64,000 bases of DNA, taken from Synechococcus sp. JA-2-3B'a(2-13). Its GTDB lineage: Bacteria; Cyanobacteriota; Cyanobacteriia; Thermostichales; Thermostichaceae. The translations under genes were made by a program, and so were the position numbers. The notes beneath the pieces are model-generated. The model was given only the letters and a program-made list of their open reading frames with translations, did not search any database and was not told where the DNA came from. Of this stretch, positions 1 to 8,903 are shown piece by piece. Position 1 is the stretch's first letter. Each line of letters starts with the position of its first letter. The stretch spans positions 763,277-827,276 of the forward strand of contig NC_007776.1 in the NCBI RefSeq assembly GCF_000013225.1, in the 5' to 3' direction.

Positions 1-928
1 GCAGCAAGCCTTGGGGCAGAGGATCCGCTTCGGTAAGGGGCTGAACCCGCGGCTGCAGGCGGTCTTCCCAGAACAAGGGCTGGTAGGTGGCGAAATTGCG
101 CACCGGCTCCGGCAGGTAGGTGAGCAAGCGCTCGTAGAGATTGCAGCCTGCCGCCAGCCCCGGCGCCACCCATATCTTGAGCTCTTGGGGGGCTTGGGTA
201 AAGCGGTGGTGGGCTTTGAGGAGAAAGATCAGCTCCTGCCCCAACCCCAACACTGGCAGGGGAAACAGCACCGTTTGCCCCGCTTCCAAGGCGCTGAGCA
301 ACCGCTCCACCAGGCGATTTTCCAGGTGACGACGGGGTGGATGGCGGGTGGATCCCAGCGAAGCCTCGATGAGCAACACGTCCGGCTGCCAGTGGCGCAA
401 AGCAATGAGATCCAAGCCGGGGGCAAAGCGAGTTGAGGCCAGGGAACAGTCGCCCGTGTACACGCAGGCTTGGGCCGGAGTGGTTTGGGTATTTTGCAGC
501 AGGGTTGCCGCCGCTCCCGGCAGATGCCCAGCCGCAAAGAAAGTGAGCATCAGATGGGGCAAAATCTCTCGCGCCCGGCCCAAAGGCAGCGCCCGAAAGG
601 GGGGAAAGCGAATGTCCCGGTCGTAGCCTGGCCAAACGCCACACTCCCACAGACCAGCGGCCAAATGAGCAGTCACCGGCGTGGCGTAGAGAGGTACCTG
701 AGGGTAACGACGATGAAAAGCAGGTAGCCCTTGCACATGGTCAAAGTGAGCATGGCTGCAGATTACCGCATCCGGGATCCCTGGCAGAGCCTTAAAGAGG
801 GCAGGAGCGGGCAACCCGCAATCGAGAAGCAAACGGTGGGATCCAATCTCCAGCCAATAGGCACAGCCCTGTTGACGGGGATCCGTACCCAGGGGGAGCA
901 GTCGAAGGGGGGGTCTCTCTGACTCCAC
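1..928 (-). CDS. Beta-CASP metallo-beta-lactamase hydrolase, 3' end outside window
   Basis: About 309 codons are open from a GTG at 928; the C-terminal part lies beyond base 1. A TAG lies seven codons upstream in frame and no ATG is near, so GTG is the only good start. The metal-binding motif HAHFDH is at about residues 59-64, GHLPGAA at 134-140 and YTGD near 160. These are followed by an acidic segment (LLIEASLGS) and an H..R...E pattern typical of the CPSF/RNase J-like beta-CASP group. Such enzymes are zinc-dependent RNA nucleases, often with 5'-3' exo- or endonuclease activity. The fold assignment is strong. The RNA substrate is inferred from family, and the C-terminal motifs cannot be checked here. 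It is transcribed away from the gene ending at 1185. Confidence 0.85.
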   Translation of the reverse strand, partial: MESERPPLRLLPLGTDPRQQGCAYWLEIGSHRLLLDCGLPAPALFKALPGIPDAVICSHAHFDHVQGLPAFHRRYPQVPLYATPVTAHLAAGLWECGVWPGYDRDIRFPPFRALPLGRAREILPHLMLTFFAAGHLPGAAATLLQNTQTTPAQACVYTGDCSLASTRFAPGLDLIALRHWQPDVLLIEASLGSTRHPPRRHLENRLVERLLSALEAGQTVLFPLPVLGLGQELIFLLKAHHRFTQAPQELKIWVAPGLAAGCNLYERLLTYLPEPVRNFATYQPLFWEDRLQPRVQPLTEADPLPQGLL

Positions 929-1184
929 AGGTGTGTCGTTCTGAACCTAGAAGACCGCGTTCAATCCTGCAAACAGGAGGGGCGACTTGGCCAGGGATCC
1001 CCCCTCTCCACCGGTACACCTCCCCGGAGAGTTGGAGACAACCTGTGCCGATCCACTTATCCTACACTTCTCACAGCATAGCGTTTGCCCACCATCTGCC
1101 GCGGCAGCCTGCCATTTCATCCATGCAGCAGCTGAATGGATGTGGGGATTTGGTTTTGCGATGAACTTGTCTTGGCTTGGCAGC

Positions 1185-2657
1185 CTATGGGTCGGCGCTC
1201 TCTTCTGTCGCCGCAGCGGCGCTGCTGCTGGGAAAAGCAAAGCCGGCAAAATCGTGATCGTCGGGGCGCACCGTCAGGATCATCAGGTTGTAGAAGGCCC
1301 AGACCAAGCCAAACAGCAGCTCAGGCCAAGAGGGATCCCAACTGCCGGCAGAACGCAGGGATCCCACCCCCATAGCCAGAAAAGTCAGCACAATAGCCAG
1401 AGCCTGAGGCCCCAAGGAGAGCTGGGAAGGCTGTTCGGGATAGGGGGGCACTCCCTGCAGACTTTGCACCAGCGCCTGGATGGACTGAAAAAACTGGCTG
1501 CCCGTCTGCCGTTCCGACTGCCAAGCTGCCCCCCACAAATGCGGGGGAAAGGCCAAGAGCCAACTGATGCGCCCCAGGAGAGCATAAGGCAAAAACCACG
1601 CGAAGAAGACCCGGTCAAAGGCCGGCACCGGCATCCACCCTGTGCAGAGAAAGACCATCGGCACCGCCAAGTAGACCAGCTCCGCCATCCCACCGGCAGC
1701 CCAGAGGGCCAGCCACAGGTATTGAAAGCGCTGCTGCTGCGTGGTCGGCTTGCCCCAAAAGGGGTTTTCCCTCAAGGCCGAAAACAAAGCCAGCAAAGCA
1801 ACGCGGCGGTTGCGCAAGGGCAACAAAACACCCGTAACCTGGGTTTGGCGAACCAATTGAGACTGCCAGCCGCGGCAGTGCATCTGACACCCCAACTGCA
1901 CAGGGCGGCGAATGTCGATCTGCGGGATCCCTTCCAAGGCTGCCCGCCGGATGAGACAGCCAGAACCCAACAGGGGTGCCGCCTGATACCCTTCGGATCC
2001 CACCGCCAAGAGCTGCTGCAGTGGGTGAACGGCTCTGGGCTGGCCTAGGGTGCGCAGCATTGCCTGCACAAAGCCAGTTCGGTTGACAATTGGAGCCCGC
2101 TCCGGCGAGTCGTAAAAGTGGGGCAAGGTCTGCCACAGGAAGTCCCGCTCGAGAAAATGGCCCGGCTGTACTAGGAGGAGATACTCCCCTTGGATATGAG
2201 GGGATCCCATCGCGTAAGCCAGGGGGTCGGCTGTGGGGCTAGGGCAGGCCCAGTATTCGCAGGGAATGGCCCGGGCCGCCTTGGCCATCTCCTCATCTTC
2301 TACCCGATCCACAATGTGGACAAACAACCGCTCCCACGGGTAGTCGAGGTGCAGAGCCGAGAGCACCGTCTGCCGGGTTGCCTCCAGAGAATCCCACTGG
2401 CGCAGCACCAGTACATCCACCCGCGGCAATTGGAAAAACGACCGCCGCAGGACCTCTGGGGATGGGATCGTCTCTCTCGGCACTTGGGGATAGCGGCTGA
2501 GGGTAAAGCCCACCGCCGCCAGCCAAACAAACAGCTCTGCCCCCCAAAACAAAAGGGATCCCAAATCCATCAACCCGGCTGTCAGTCGCCAGTAGAGGTA
2601 CATCACCCCGGCAATGAGGTGAAGCAACCCTGCCCAGCGAAACAAATACACCCGCAT
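1185..2657 (-). CDS. Membrane protein with degenerate family-2 glycosyltransferase fold
   Basis: 490 residues. Two hydrophobic segments lie at about 8-50, a soluble GT2-like domain at about 78-290, and further membrane segments near 310-370 and 430-470, which is the layout of BcsA/cellulose-synthase-like proteins. The segment GSGCLIRRAALEGI (231-244) matches the conserved acceptor-side stretch of GT2 enzymes, and RGWQS (262-266) matches the usual RGWxS. The catalytic signatures are missing: the expected DxD position reads LVQPGHF (162-168), the TED position reads PVQ (252-254), and no QxxRW follows. I infer a non-catalytic pseudo-glycosyltransferase, or one with an altered mechanism. It lies downstream of rplU-rpmA on the same strand after a 244-base gap, so a shared transcript is uncertain. 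Confidence 0.75.
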   Translation of the reverse strand: MRVYLFRWAGLLHLIAGVMYLYWRLTAGLMDLGSLLFWGAELFVWLAAVGFTLSRYPQVPRETIPSPEVLRRSFFQLPRVDVLVLRQWDSLEATRQTVLSALHLDYPWERLFVHIVDRVEDEEMAKAARAIPCEYWACPSPTADPLAYAMGSPHIQGEYLLLVQPGHFLERDFLWQTLPHFYDSPERAPIVNRTGFVQAMLRTLGQPRAVHPLQQLLAVGSEGYQAAPLLGSGCLIRRAALEGIPQIDIRRPVQLGCQMHCRGWQSQLVRQTQVTGVLLPLRNRRVALLALFSALRENPFWGKPTTQQQRFQYLWLALWAAGGMAELVYLAVPMVFLCTGWMPVPAFDRVFFAWFLPYALLGRISWLLAFPPHLWGAAWQSERQTGSQFFQSIQALVQSLQGVPPYPEQPSQLSLGPQALAIVLTFLAMGVGSLRSAGSWDPSWPELLFGLVWAFYNLMILTVRPDDHDFAGFAFPSSSAAAATEESADP

Positions 2658-2789
2658 CAGCTTTCTGTCTTCCGTGCTTTTGCCATTTTCGCCCCTAAGT
2701 GGTCAGGGATCCCTAGCTCCTCTTCTCTTCCGGCTGGCCCCAATCCTCAAGAACGAAAAAAGTTCAGGAATCAGCAACAGCAAAACCTT

Positions 2790-2807
2790 GTCTGCTCCGG
2801 AGCAGAC
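2790..2807 (-). terminator. Perfect 18-base palindrome, possible terminator after rpmA
   Basis: GTCTGCTCCGGAGCAGAC is fully self-complementary and can fold as a 7-bp stem with a CCGG loop. It sits about 95 bases beyond the rpmA stop. On the minus strand it is followed by a weak T-containing tract (aaggtttt) rather than a clean U-run, so intrinsic termination is plausible but not certain. It could also be a protein-binding site. Confidence 0.4.
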
Positions 2808-2901
2808 AGTTTTCAGCCCGGCAAGCAGCTTGGTCGACAGAAGCGAGAATCTTCTCTTGGGGAAGAAACTCTCCCAGGCAGTTTCAAAGCTGGGCCTTTC
2901 C

Positions 2902-3171
2902 CTACTGGGCAGCCACCTCAGCTGGGTAGACACTCACCTTTTGCCGCCACTTGCCATAGCGCTCAAAAGTCACAATGCCGGTGACCACAGAATACAAGGT
3001 GTCGTCGCCGCCGATGCGCACGTTCACCCCTGGGTGAAACTTGGTGCCCCGCTGCCTGACCAGAATGTGGCCGGGATGCACCAGCTCGCCCCCATAGCGC
3101 TTCACCCCCAGCCGCTTGGCATTGGAATCTCGACCGTTGCGAGTGCTGCCCGTTCCCTTCTTATGAGCCAT
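2902..3171 (-). CDS. rpmA: 50S ribosomal protein L27
   Basis: 89 residues, the normal size for bacterial L27. The protein begins [16 protein letters not shown] and keeps the family core RLGVKRYGG and [18 protein letters not shown]27 reaches the peptidyl-transferase centre of the large ribosomal subunit. There is no N-terminal extension of the kind cleaved in Firmicutes. It follows rplU on the same strand with a 76-base gap, the usual L21-L27 order. The obg GTPase that often completes this operon elsewhere is not present; the next gene encodes a membrane protein. Confidence 0.97.
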   Translation of the reverse strand: MAHKKGTGSTRNGRDSNAKRLGVKRYGGELVHPGHILVRQRGTKFHPGVNVRIGGDDTLYSVVTGIVTFERYGKWRQKVSVYPAEVAAQ

Positions 3172-3247
3172 AACGCCTCCTATGCAACTGCGTGATCAAC
3201 AGAAACGAGATAAAAAAATCGGGATTCAGGACACCTGAGTTCAGAGT

Positions 3248-3673
3248 TTATTCCTCATCCGCAGGGATCCCTGTCGCCGCTGCCGAAGGGGCTGCCTCTG
3301 GGTTAGACTCTGGAGCCGCTTCCGTACGGGATGGTGCCGTGGCTAGGGGCACCCCATTGAGTTCAATAGACTCGATCAGCAAACGGGTCAGCGGTTGCCG
3401 ATGACCCCTCTTTTTGCGGGTCTTTTTCTTTGGCCTCATCTTGTAGACGATGATTTTATCGCCGCGCCGATGCTGTAAAACCCGTGCCCTGACAACCGCC
3501 TCTGAAACGTAGGGATGCCCCAACGTGATTTGTCCCTCGTGGTTGATCAACAGCACACGAGACAAATCGAAGGGGCTGTTCTCCTCCACTTCCGCCAGGC
3601 GATCGACCTCGTAAAAACGCCCCGGCTCCACCCAAAGCTGCTTGCCGCCGGTCTCCACAATTGCGTAAGTCAT
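3248..3673 (-). CDS. rplU: 50S ribosomal protein L21 with long C-terminal tail
   Basis: 141 residues from the ATG at 3673, giving the standard start MTYAIVETGGKQLWVEPG. A longer open frame back to 3802 is rejected because those 43 residues resemble no L21 N-terminus. The core ends near residue 105 (KKTRKKRGHRQPLT...IESI). After it comes an Ala/Pro/Glu-rich tail of about 35 residues that most L21 proteins lack. L21 binds 23S rRNA in the large subunit. About 290 bases separate this start from the upstream gene, leaving room for a promoter and leader for the L21-L27 transcript. The tail is probably disordered; its role is unknown. Confidence 0.95.
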   Translation of the reverse strand: MTYAIVETGGKQLWVEPGRFYEVDRLAEVEENSPFDLSRVLLINHEGQITLGHPYVSEAVVRARVLQHRRGDKIIVYKMRPKKKTRKKRGHRQPLTRLLIESIELNGVPLATAPSRTEAAPESNPEAAPSAAATGIPADEE

Positions 3674-3852
3674 CCTTCTCCTCTGCCGTACAGGTGCCCT
3701 GCGGGGGTCTTGAAACCTGATCCGAGCATTGACAGCGATCTTAGATCGTAGCCGAAAAAGCCGCCGTCCGTCAGCTGGGTTTGGTCGAGGACTGGCTTGC
3801 AACAGTTCCGGTCGAGCAGTGGGACGGACTCCCCAAGCACCTCATGCTGTTG

Positions 3853-3890
3853 CCCCCCAGCCCCTTTCCCAGAGGAAGAGGGGAGTTGGG
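3853..3890. repeat. C-rich/G-rich intergenic dispersed repeat
   Basis: A run of CCCCCCAGCCCCTTTCCC followed by GAGGGGAGTTGGG, which can partly pair with itself. Similar segments lie near 7066, 33757, 34505, 44365 and 50775, mostly just beyond gene ends. This resembles the small C/G-rich dispersed repeats common between cyanobacterial genes. Confidence 0.45.
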
Positions 3891-3959
3891 AAGCAGTTGG
3901 GAAGCAAATGTGCAGCATCTGAGGCGACCGCAGGCCAGAGGTTGCAGAGTCATTCTTTG

Positions 3960-4718
3960 CTATTCGGTCAGCTTCTCCCAAGCAGCCTGAAGGGCAGCCT
4001 GCATGCGCTGAGCGGCGCGGCTGAGGCGATGTTGCCAGGTTTCCCACTTGTGTTGCAGAAACTCTGCCGCCTCGTCCAGTAGGGAGAGATCGAACTTGCC
4101 CCCTTTGGCCAGCTCGTCCCGCACCTGCTTCACCTTAACGCGCACCACCTCCGGCGGATCCTGTGGGCCAACCAACGCCTTGAGGCGATCCCCCATGCGC
4201 TGGATAAGCTGTTTCACCTGCCGAGATTTTTCGCTCCAAAAGTTCTTTAAGCCTTCCGCTTCCGATTTCAGCCGTTGCGGAGCATCCTCCTTAACCACCA
4301 CCGCGTCCACATCAATGGCTTCCACGTCCTCAGGCAGGAGAACAGCCCGCCCCCCCCAAGGCTCGGCAATGCTGCCACCCAGAATATAAGCGGCAATCGC
4401 TCCAGTCTCCCAGTCAAAGAGAAAATCCTCAATCCAGCCGACCTCTCGATTCCCAATGCGCACTGTGCGACGGTAAAGAGAGCTGATGGGGGTTAGGGGG
4501 GTAGCAAAAACGGTAGAGTAGGTCAGCAGCGCGTCTGGCCCGATGAGAGAAATCTGCTCCAGGGGGGTGTACCCCTGCTGGCTGGTGAAGTAGCATACCC
4601 GCCCTGTTGGGTCAACCCAGATTTCTTCTACGGTACCCAATGCGGTAGCAGTGCTGCCATCGAGGGCCAGCAGGCCCACCACTTGGCTACGTCGGATGAT
4701 CTGTTCCATAGAGTTCAT
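3960..4718 (-). CDS. PRC-barrel domain protein
   Basis: 252 residues. Two PRC-barrel-like repeats are visible, at about 8-70 (LLALDGSTATALGTVEEIWVD...) and about 80-150 (RTVRIGNREVGWIEDFLFD, ending with a conserved LLPEDVEAI). A charged helical region follows (about 160-252) and may form an amphipathic or coiled-coil domain. PRC-barrels occur in photosynthetic reaction-centre H subunits, RimM and many cyanobacterial proteins, where they act as protein- or RNA-interaction modules. No enzymatic residues are expected. AAGGAG about ten bases upstream supports the ATG at 4718. The exact role is unknown. Confidence 0.8.
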   Translation of the reverse strand: MNSMEQIIRRSQVVGLLALDGSTATALGTVEEIWVDPTGRVCYFTSQQGYTPLEQISLIGPDALLTYSTVFATPLTPISSLYRRTVRIGNREVGWIEDFLFDWETGAIAAYILGGSIAEPWGGRAVLLPEDVEAIDVDAVVVKEDAPQRLKSEAEGLKNFWSEKSRQVKQLIQRMGDRLKALVGPQDPPEVVRVKVKQVRDELAKGGKFDLSLLDEAAEFLQHKWETWQHRLSRAAQRMQAALQAAWEKLTE

Positions 4719-4754
4719 CGAAGTTTATCTCCTTGATGGGTTAGCTGGGCAGCC

Positions 4755-5036
4755 TCAAAATCCGCGGTAGTGGCGCAGTTGCCCCCTGAGCCGGGCAATT
4801 TCCTGAGCCATGTCCAAGACCATCGCTGCCCCCGTCCAGTTAAGCCCCAAGTCTCGGTGTAGGCGGCTCATTTGCAACAACCGCCTGAGCTGTTGGGGGG
4901 TCAGGTAGCTGCTCTCGGCCTCCACTAAGCCTTGGGCCAGCAGCCATTCCAGCAGGTGGGGAGGGATCCCCAGCAGTTCCGTGGCCTGCTCGAAGGTATA
5001 GAGCCGTTCTTCTACCCGCACAATGGCCAAACTCAT
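4755..5036 (-). CDS. CbpM-like DnaJ modulator / MerR-type small protein
   Basis: 93 residues. The protein has a winged-helix-like N-terminus ([23 protein letters not shown]) followed by [20 protein letters not shown] and a C-terminal helix with [16 protein letters not shown]. This layout is that of CbpM and related MerR_2 proteins, which bind and inhibit the J-domain of CbpA. Its start overlaps the stop of the DnaJ-family gene by four bases (ATGA), so translation of the two is likely coupled. The partner assignment rests on this linkage and family resemblance; DNA binding is not excluded. Confidence 0.75.
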   Translation of the reverse strand: MSLAIVRVEERLYTFEQATELLGIPPHLLEWLLAQGLVEAESSYLTPQQLRRLLQMSRLHRDLGLNWTGAAMVLDMAQEIARLRGQLRHYRGF

Positions 5037-5968
5037 AGACTCACCTCCTGCAAGTGGGCGCGGGGATCCCAGCTACGGCTTTGCCGCAGCTTTTCGTAGA
5101 GATCCCGTTCGGTCTGGGAAAGGGATTTGGGTGCCACCACCTTCAGCCGCACCAGCAGGTCGCTCCGCTGGCCTTGGGGATCCCGCCAGCCTTGGCCGCG
5201 CAGCCGCAGGGTTTGGCCGCTGTCTACCCCGGCAGGGATCCTCAGTTGCACGCGACCCGTAGGGGTGGGAACTTCCGCCGTCCCTCCCAAAGCCGCCTCG
5301 TCAGGAGTAATGGGCAGCTCGCAGAGCAGGTTGTCTCCGTCAAAGCGGAAGAAGGGATGGGGGGGCAGCTCCAAAGTGAGGTAGAGATCCCCTCTTGGCC
5401 CGCCAAAGGGGCTGACCTGGCCTTTGCCCTTGACGCGGATGCGACTGCCCGGCTTAGCGCCGGGGGGAATGCGGATGGTTAGCGTTTCTCCATCTAGGTT
5501 CAGCCGTTTCTGGGTGCCGTGGAAAGCTTCTGCCCAGCTGAGACCCAGAGTGCCCTCCACATCCTGCCCCGGCAAATCCACCGAAACAAACGGCCCAAAG
5601 CCGCCGGCGAAGCCCTGGAACCCGCTGCGGCGGGATCCCATACGGCCCAGCAGCTCGTTGATAAACTCCTCGAAGCTGGCGTATTGGGCGAAGCCCTCCA
5701 TGCCCGGCATTCCAGCAGCAGAACCAGTACCCACCCGCTGCCAGTACTGCCCAAACTGGTCGTAGCGCCGCCGCTTTTCCGGATCAGAGAGCACCTCGTA
5801 GGCTTCGTTGATCTCCTTAAAGCGTTCCTCTGCTGCCTTGTTGCCGGGGTTCACGTCGGGGTGATACTGGCGGGCCAGCTTGCGATAGACGCGCTTGATT
5901 TCCTCGGCAGAGGCATCTCTGCTGACGCCCAGGATCTTGTAATAATCCTTGAAGTCACTCGCAGCCAT
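5033..5968 (-). CDS. CbpA-type DnaJ family co-chaperone
   Basis: 311 residues. The J-domain is at about 8-72 with the HPD motif at 36-38 (YHPDVN). A Gly/Phe-rich linker (about 95-125) and the two-part C-terminal substrate-binding domain (about 130-300) follow. The Cys-rich zinc domain of true DnaJ is absent, so this is a CbpA-like type II J-protein. It should stimulate Hsp70 (DnaK) ATPase activity and deliver unfolded clients. Together with the overlapping CbpM-like gene it forms the same two-gene module as cbpA-cbpM in enterobacteria. It could serve as this strain's stress J-protein. Confidence 0.92.
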   Translation of the reverse strand: MAASDFKDYYKILGVSRDASAEEIKRVYRKLARQYHPDVNPGNKAAEERFKEINEAYEVLSDPEKRRRYDQFGQYWQRVGTGSAAGMPGMEGFAQYASFEEFINELLGRMGSRRSGFQGFAGGFGPFVSVDLPGQDVEGTLGLSWAEAFHGTQKRLNLDGETLTIRIPPGAKPGSRIRVKGKGQVSPFGGPRGDLYLTLELPPHPFFRFDGDNLLCELPITPDEAALGGTAEVPTPTGRVQLRIPAGVDSGQTLRLRGQGWRDPQGQRSDLLVRLKVVAPKSLSQTERDLYEKLRQSRSWDPRAHLQEVSL

Positions 5969-6124
5969 AGGCTCACCCCTGCAAGGTTAGGTTAGAGTTT
6001 TTCGGGCTATTCTCAGGATATAAGGTTGCAGCTAAAAAAAAATTGGAGCAGACCCAGAACACGTACAGGCAGAGCGGCGAGATGGCGCTTTACTGTGCTC
6101 TCGCTACTTCGGAAACTTTTTGGG

Positions 6125-6886
6125 CTAGGGCTTGCGTTTGGAGAAGATCCCTTTCTCATCTCGTGTGAAAATTTGCTTGACCTTTTCCCAAGCTTTGAGG
6201 AGTGCATGGGTAGAGTTATTGCTCTCTTGTTTGGCTTGGTTGTAGGCTTCCACAAAGGTTTGCTGCGCTTCTTCCGAGAGGTCAGCGCGGATTTCCGGCG
6301 AGATGCTCTCTGGGGTTAAGTCTCCCTCTGGCTCACCGGGCAAGTTCAAGTCGGCAATGGAAACTTCCTCTCCGCCAGCACTCTGCAGCAGCCAGTAAAT
6401 TTCGCCCGACTTCTCTTCCGGTACTTGCACCACCAACAAGAACTCGCCCGCCTGTACCCGGGTTTGGTAGATGGCGGCTTTCTCCTGCGGCATACCCAAG
6501 GCAATCAGGGCGGATCCCAGGCCCGCTCCCAGTGCTCCGTACAAAGCGCCGCCCGTTGCCCCCAACAAAGCGGCTCCCAGAGGCCCAGCGGCCACCACTG
6601 CCCCCAAAAAGGGAATGAACAGCACCCCCACGCCAGTGAGCAGCCCCAGCAGGGATCCGAACAGGGATCCATAGATGGCCCCATTGGTCAGACCGTCCAG
6701 AACCACCTCTTTGCGGGTGATAAACCCGGTAATTTTGGCTTCGGTTTGAAAGTTGCGGCCAATAATGGAGATGCGATCGTTGGGAATGCCACGGTTCAAA
6801 AGCCGCTGGATACACTCTTGCAGCTTGCCCTCTTCTTTGAAAGCGGCGGAAGCACACTTTTTGGGAGCTTGGGCAAAAGCGCTCAT
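6125..6886 (-). CDS. Glycine-zipper stress protein fused to ChaB-like domain
   Basis: 253 residues from the ATG at 6886; AGGAG lies seven bases upstream and favours this over a TTG two codons earlier. The N-terminal part (about 15-60) resembles the YflT/general stress protein 17M fold. A long Gly/Ala-rich glycine-zipper membrane segment follows (about 65-125). Then comes an acidic linker with the pattern LPGEPEGDLTPESI. The last 55 residues (LSEEAQQTFVEAYNQA...WEKVKQIF) match the ChaB family, small helical proteins once linked to cation transport. The combination suggests a membrane-associated stress protein, but its function is unknown. Confidence 0.75.
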   Translation of the reverse strand: MSAFAQAPKKCASAAFKEEGKLQECIQRLLNRGIPNDRISIIGRNFQTEAKITGFITRKEVVLDGLTNGAIYGSLFGSLLGLLTGVGVLFIPFLGAVVAAGPLGAALLGATGGALYGALGAGLGSALIALGMPQEKAAIYQTRVQAGEFLLVVQVPEEKSGEIYWLLQSAGGEEVSIADLNLPGEPEGDLTPESISPEIRADLSEEAQQTFVEAYNQAKQESNNSTHALLKAWEKVKQIFTRDEKGIFSKRKP

Positions 6887-7144
6887 ACGCAATCTCCTGC
6901 TGAGTTTTACAGTGCCAAGGCAGGTTTTTTAACCTTTTCCCTGCTACTACTCTCGTCTTACTACTCTCGTCTATTGTCTCCCCTCTTCAGCAAAGGACTC
7001 GGTCGCAGAATCGCGAACCCCCTGGAGAAATCCCTGTACTGAGGATGCCAATTCCATCCTTACCCCTGGCCTCCTTCCAGGAGAGGGGAGTTGGGATTCA
7101 ACGCACGCTACTTGCTGCCGGAACGACTGTGGTGTTTGGAAGAG

Positions 7145-7999
7145 CTACAGCAAGCGGATCCCGGCCATCAAGCCCTGGCAGACCCCCGTCAGGAAATCTG
7201 GATCTAGGGTTTCCAAGGTATCGCTCAGCTTGTGGTAGTGGGGGTTGCGCAAGAAGGCGGTGTCGGTAACCATAACGGCAGGGTAACCCGCATCCCAAAA
7301 GGGGGAGTGATCGCTCAGGCGAGTGGCAGGCAGGATTAGGCCCCGCTGCCCGGCCAGCAGCCAGCAACAAGGGATCCCCGCTTTCTGAAAATCATGCTGC
7401 AGCTTGAGCAGATCCCCCCAGGTGGGCCAGTTGCCGATGAGACCGATGTAATCTCCCCGGTTGGGGTAGAGCTTCTCAAGGCCGGCGGGATAGTCCTGGG
7501 ATCCGGGGGTGGGATCCCGGTAGCCCAGCATTTCCAAAGACAGCATCAGCCGTAGGGATTGCCTCTGACGTTGAAGAAACTGGGCGTAAGCCCCACTGCC
7601 CACCATCCCCCGCTCCTCCAGGTCAAAAGCCACCAGCCACAGCGGAGAAGAAGCCGGCTCGGCAGCAAAATGGCGGGCCAATTCCAGCAACACCGCTATG
7701 CCGCTGGCGTTGTCGTCTGCTCCAGGGGTTGCCGGAGCGGCGTCGAAGTGGGCCCCAATGAGAATGGGCGGGCGACCAGAACGGGATCCCGGCAATTTCA
7801 AGATCCAGTTGCGGTGCAGGCGGCCACCGGCCTCAAAGGGGAAGGACTCTAGGGATCCCCACTTAGAAAGCTGCTCTTGGATGTAGCGCTCCACCTGCTG
7901 ATGGCCCAAGGGCGACCAGTCGGGATCCCGGGGCTGGGCCACTTGCTGCAGATGAGCCTCTAGGCGCTGCCGCAGGTCTTGGAGATCTGACGCCATCAT
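7145..7999 (-). CDS. M28-family zinc metallopeptidase
   Basis: 284 residues. Expected M28 ligands are visible: GAHFDA with the first His/Asp, PGADDNASG with the bridging Asp, DLEERGMVGS with the Glu-Glu pair, and SDHSPFWDAGYPAVM with a C-terminal His. There is no clear signal peptide, so it appears cytoplasmic, unlike many secreted M28 aminopeptidases. Family members are aminopeptidases or glutaminyl cyclases; the absence of added domains favours a general aminopeptidase. Its start overlaps the stop of the upstream HAD gene by four bases, implying co-translation. Confidence 0.88.
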   Translation of the reverse strand: MMASDLQDLRQRLEAHLQQVAQPRDPDWSPLGHQQVERYIQEQLSKWGSLESFPFEAGGRLHRNWILKLPGSRSGRPPILIGAHFDAAPATPGADDNASGIAVLLELARHFAAEPASSPLWLVAFDLEERGMVGSGAYAQFLQRQRQSLRLMLSLEMLGYRDPTPGSQDYPAGLEKLYPNRGDYIGLIGNWPTWGDLLKLQHDFQKAGIPCCWLLAGQRGLILPATRLSDHSPFWDAGYPAVMVTDTAFLRNPHYHKLSDTLETLDPDFLTGVCQGLMAGIRLL

Positions 8000-8778
8000 G
8001 AGCTTCCCACTCCAGACCGGGCAACTTGAGCATGGATCTGTCGGGCCAACTCCAGGGTGAAGTAGCGGTGGGATCCCACCGTTCCCGCCAACACCCGAAA
8101 GGGATTCTCAGGATCCCCTAGGTGATCCAACACCAAAGCTGCCCCGGAAAAATCCTGATCCCGGGTATAGTCGTTTACCGTCACCACAGTGGGGACCCCC
8201 GCTTGTTGGGCCGAGCGCAGCCCATTCTCCGAGTCTTCAAAGGCCAGGCAGGCCTGGGGGGGCAGCCCCATTCGCTCCAGAACATAGTGGTAAATATCGG
8301 GAGCAGGCTTTTTGGCGGGGACCACATCTCCGGCAGCGATCACTTCAAACCAGCTTAGGCTCTCCGGCAGTGTGTGCTCCAAAAGGGCTGTTACATTTTC
8401 CGGCGTGGTGGTGGTGGCAATGGCCAAGCGGATCCCAGCAGCTCTGGCCTCCTGCAGGAGGCGCTTCACCCCTGGGCGGAGTGGGATCCCCCCTTGGGCC
8501 AATAGGGCAGTGTAGTGGCGGGTTTTGGCCTGGTGCAGCCGGGCAATGAGGGCATTTAAATCTTCACCAGGGGGTAGCGGCGGCTGGCAGGTTGCAACGA
8601 AATGGCGAATGCGCTCTTTACCCCCCGTAATGGCCAGGAGTTGGCCGTAGAGCTCCACCGACCAGTGCCAGTCCAGCCCTGCCTCGGCAAAGGCGGCGTT
8701 GAAGGCCACGCGATGGCCATCCCGCTCCGTGTCCGCCAGCGTGCCGTCCACATCGAAAATCAAAGCTTGCAGTTCCAT
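7996..8778 (-). CDS. HAD-superfamily hydrolase, CbbY/beta-phosphoglucomutase-like
   Basis: 260 residues. HAD motif I is FDVDGTLADTE near the N-terminus, motif II lies in LAIATTTTPENV, and motifs III/IV are in VVPAKKPAPDIY and AFEDSENGLRSA. A helical cap separates motifs I and II, as in the CbbY/Gph/beta-phosphoglucomutase subgroup. It should be a phosphatase or mutase acting on a small sugar phosphate; cyanobacterial CbbY proteins act on xylulose-1,5-bisphosphate. No experimentally specific residue can be judged by eye. It forms an overlapping pair with the M28 peptidase gene. Confidence 0.88.
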   Translation of the reverse strand: MELQALIFDVDGTLADTERDGHRVAFNAAFAEAGLDWHWSVELYGQLLAITGGKERIRHFVATCQPPLPPGEDLNALIARLHQAKTRHYTALLAQGGIPLRPGVKRLLQEARAAGIRLAIATTTTPENVTALLEHTLPESLSWFEVIAAGDVVPAKKPAPDIYHYVLERMGLPPQACLAFEDSENGLRSAQQAGVPTVVTVNDYTRDQDFSGAALVLDHLGDPENPFRVLAGTVGSHRYFTLELARQIHAQVARSGVGSS

Positions 8779-8903
8779 GCGTACCCCCGCTCCCCCCCAG
8801 CTACAAGCGACCCTATGCTACCCCATGGTTTGGGTGCTCTCAGCCTGGTTTCTGGGAAGGCCGACAAGATGAGAGAATGAAGCACCGGTTATCCAATCTC
8901 GCC

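Noticed and set aside
11..436. Open frame on the plus strand across the start of the window
   Set aside because: It is the shadow of the minus-strand metallo-beta-lactamase gene, which has clear motifs.
987..2048. 353-codon plus-strand open frame
   Set aside because: Gln/Arg/Pro-rich composition and complete overlap with the minus-strand glycosyltransferase-fold gene show it is non-coding.
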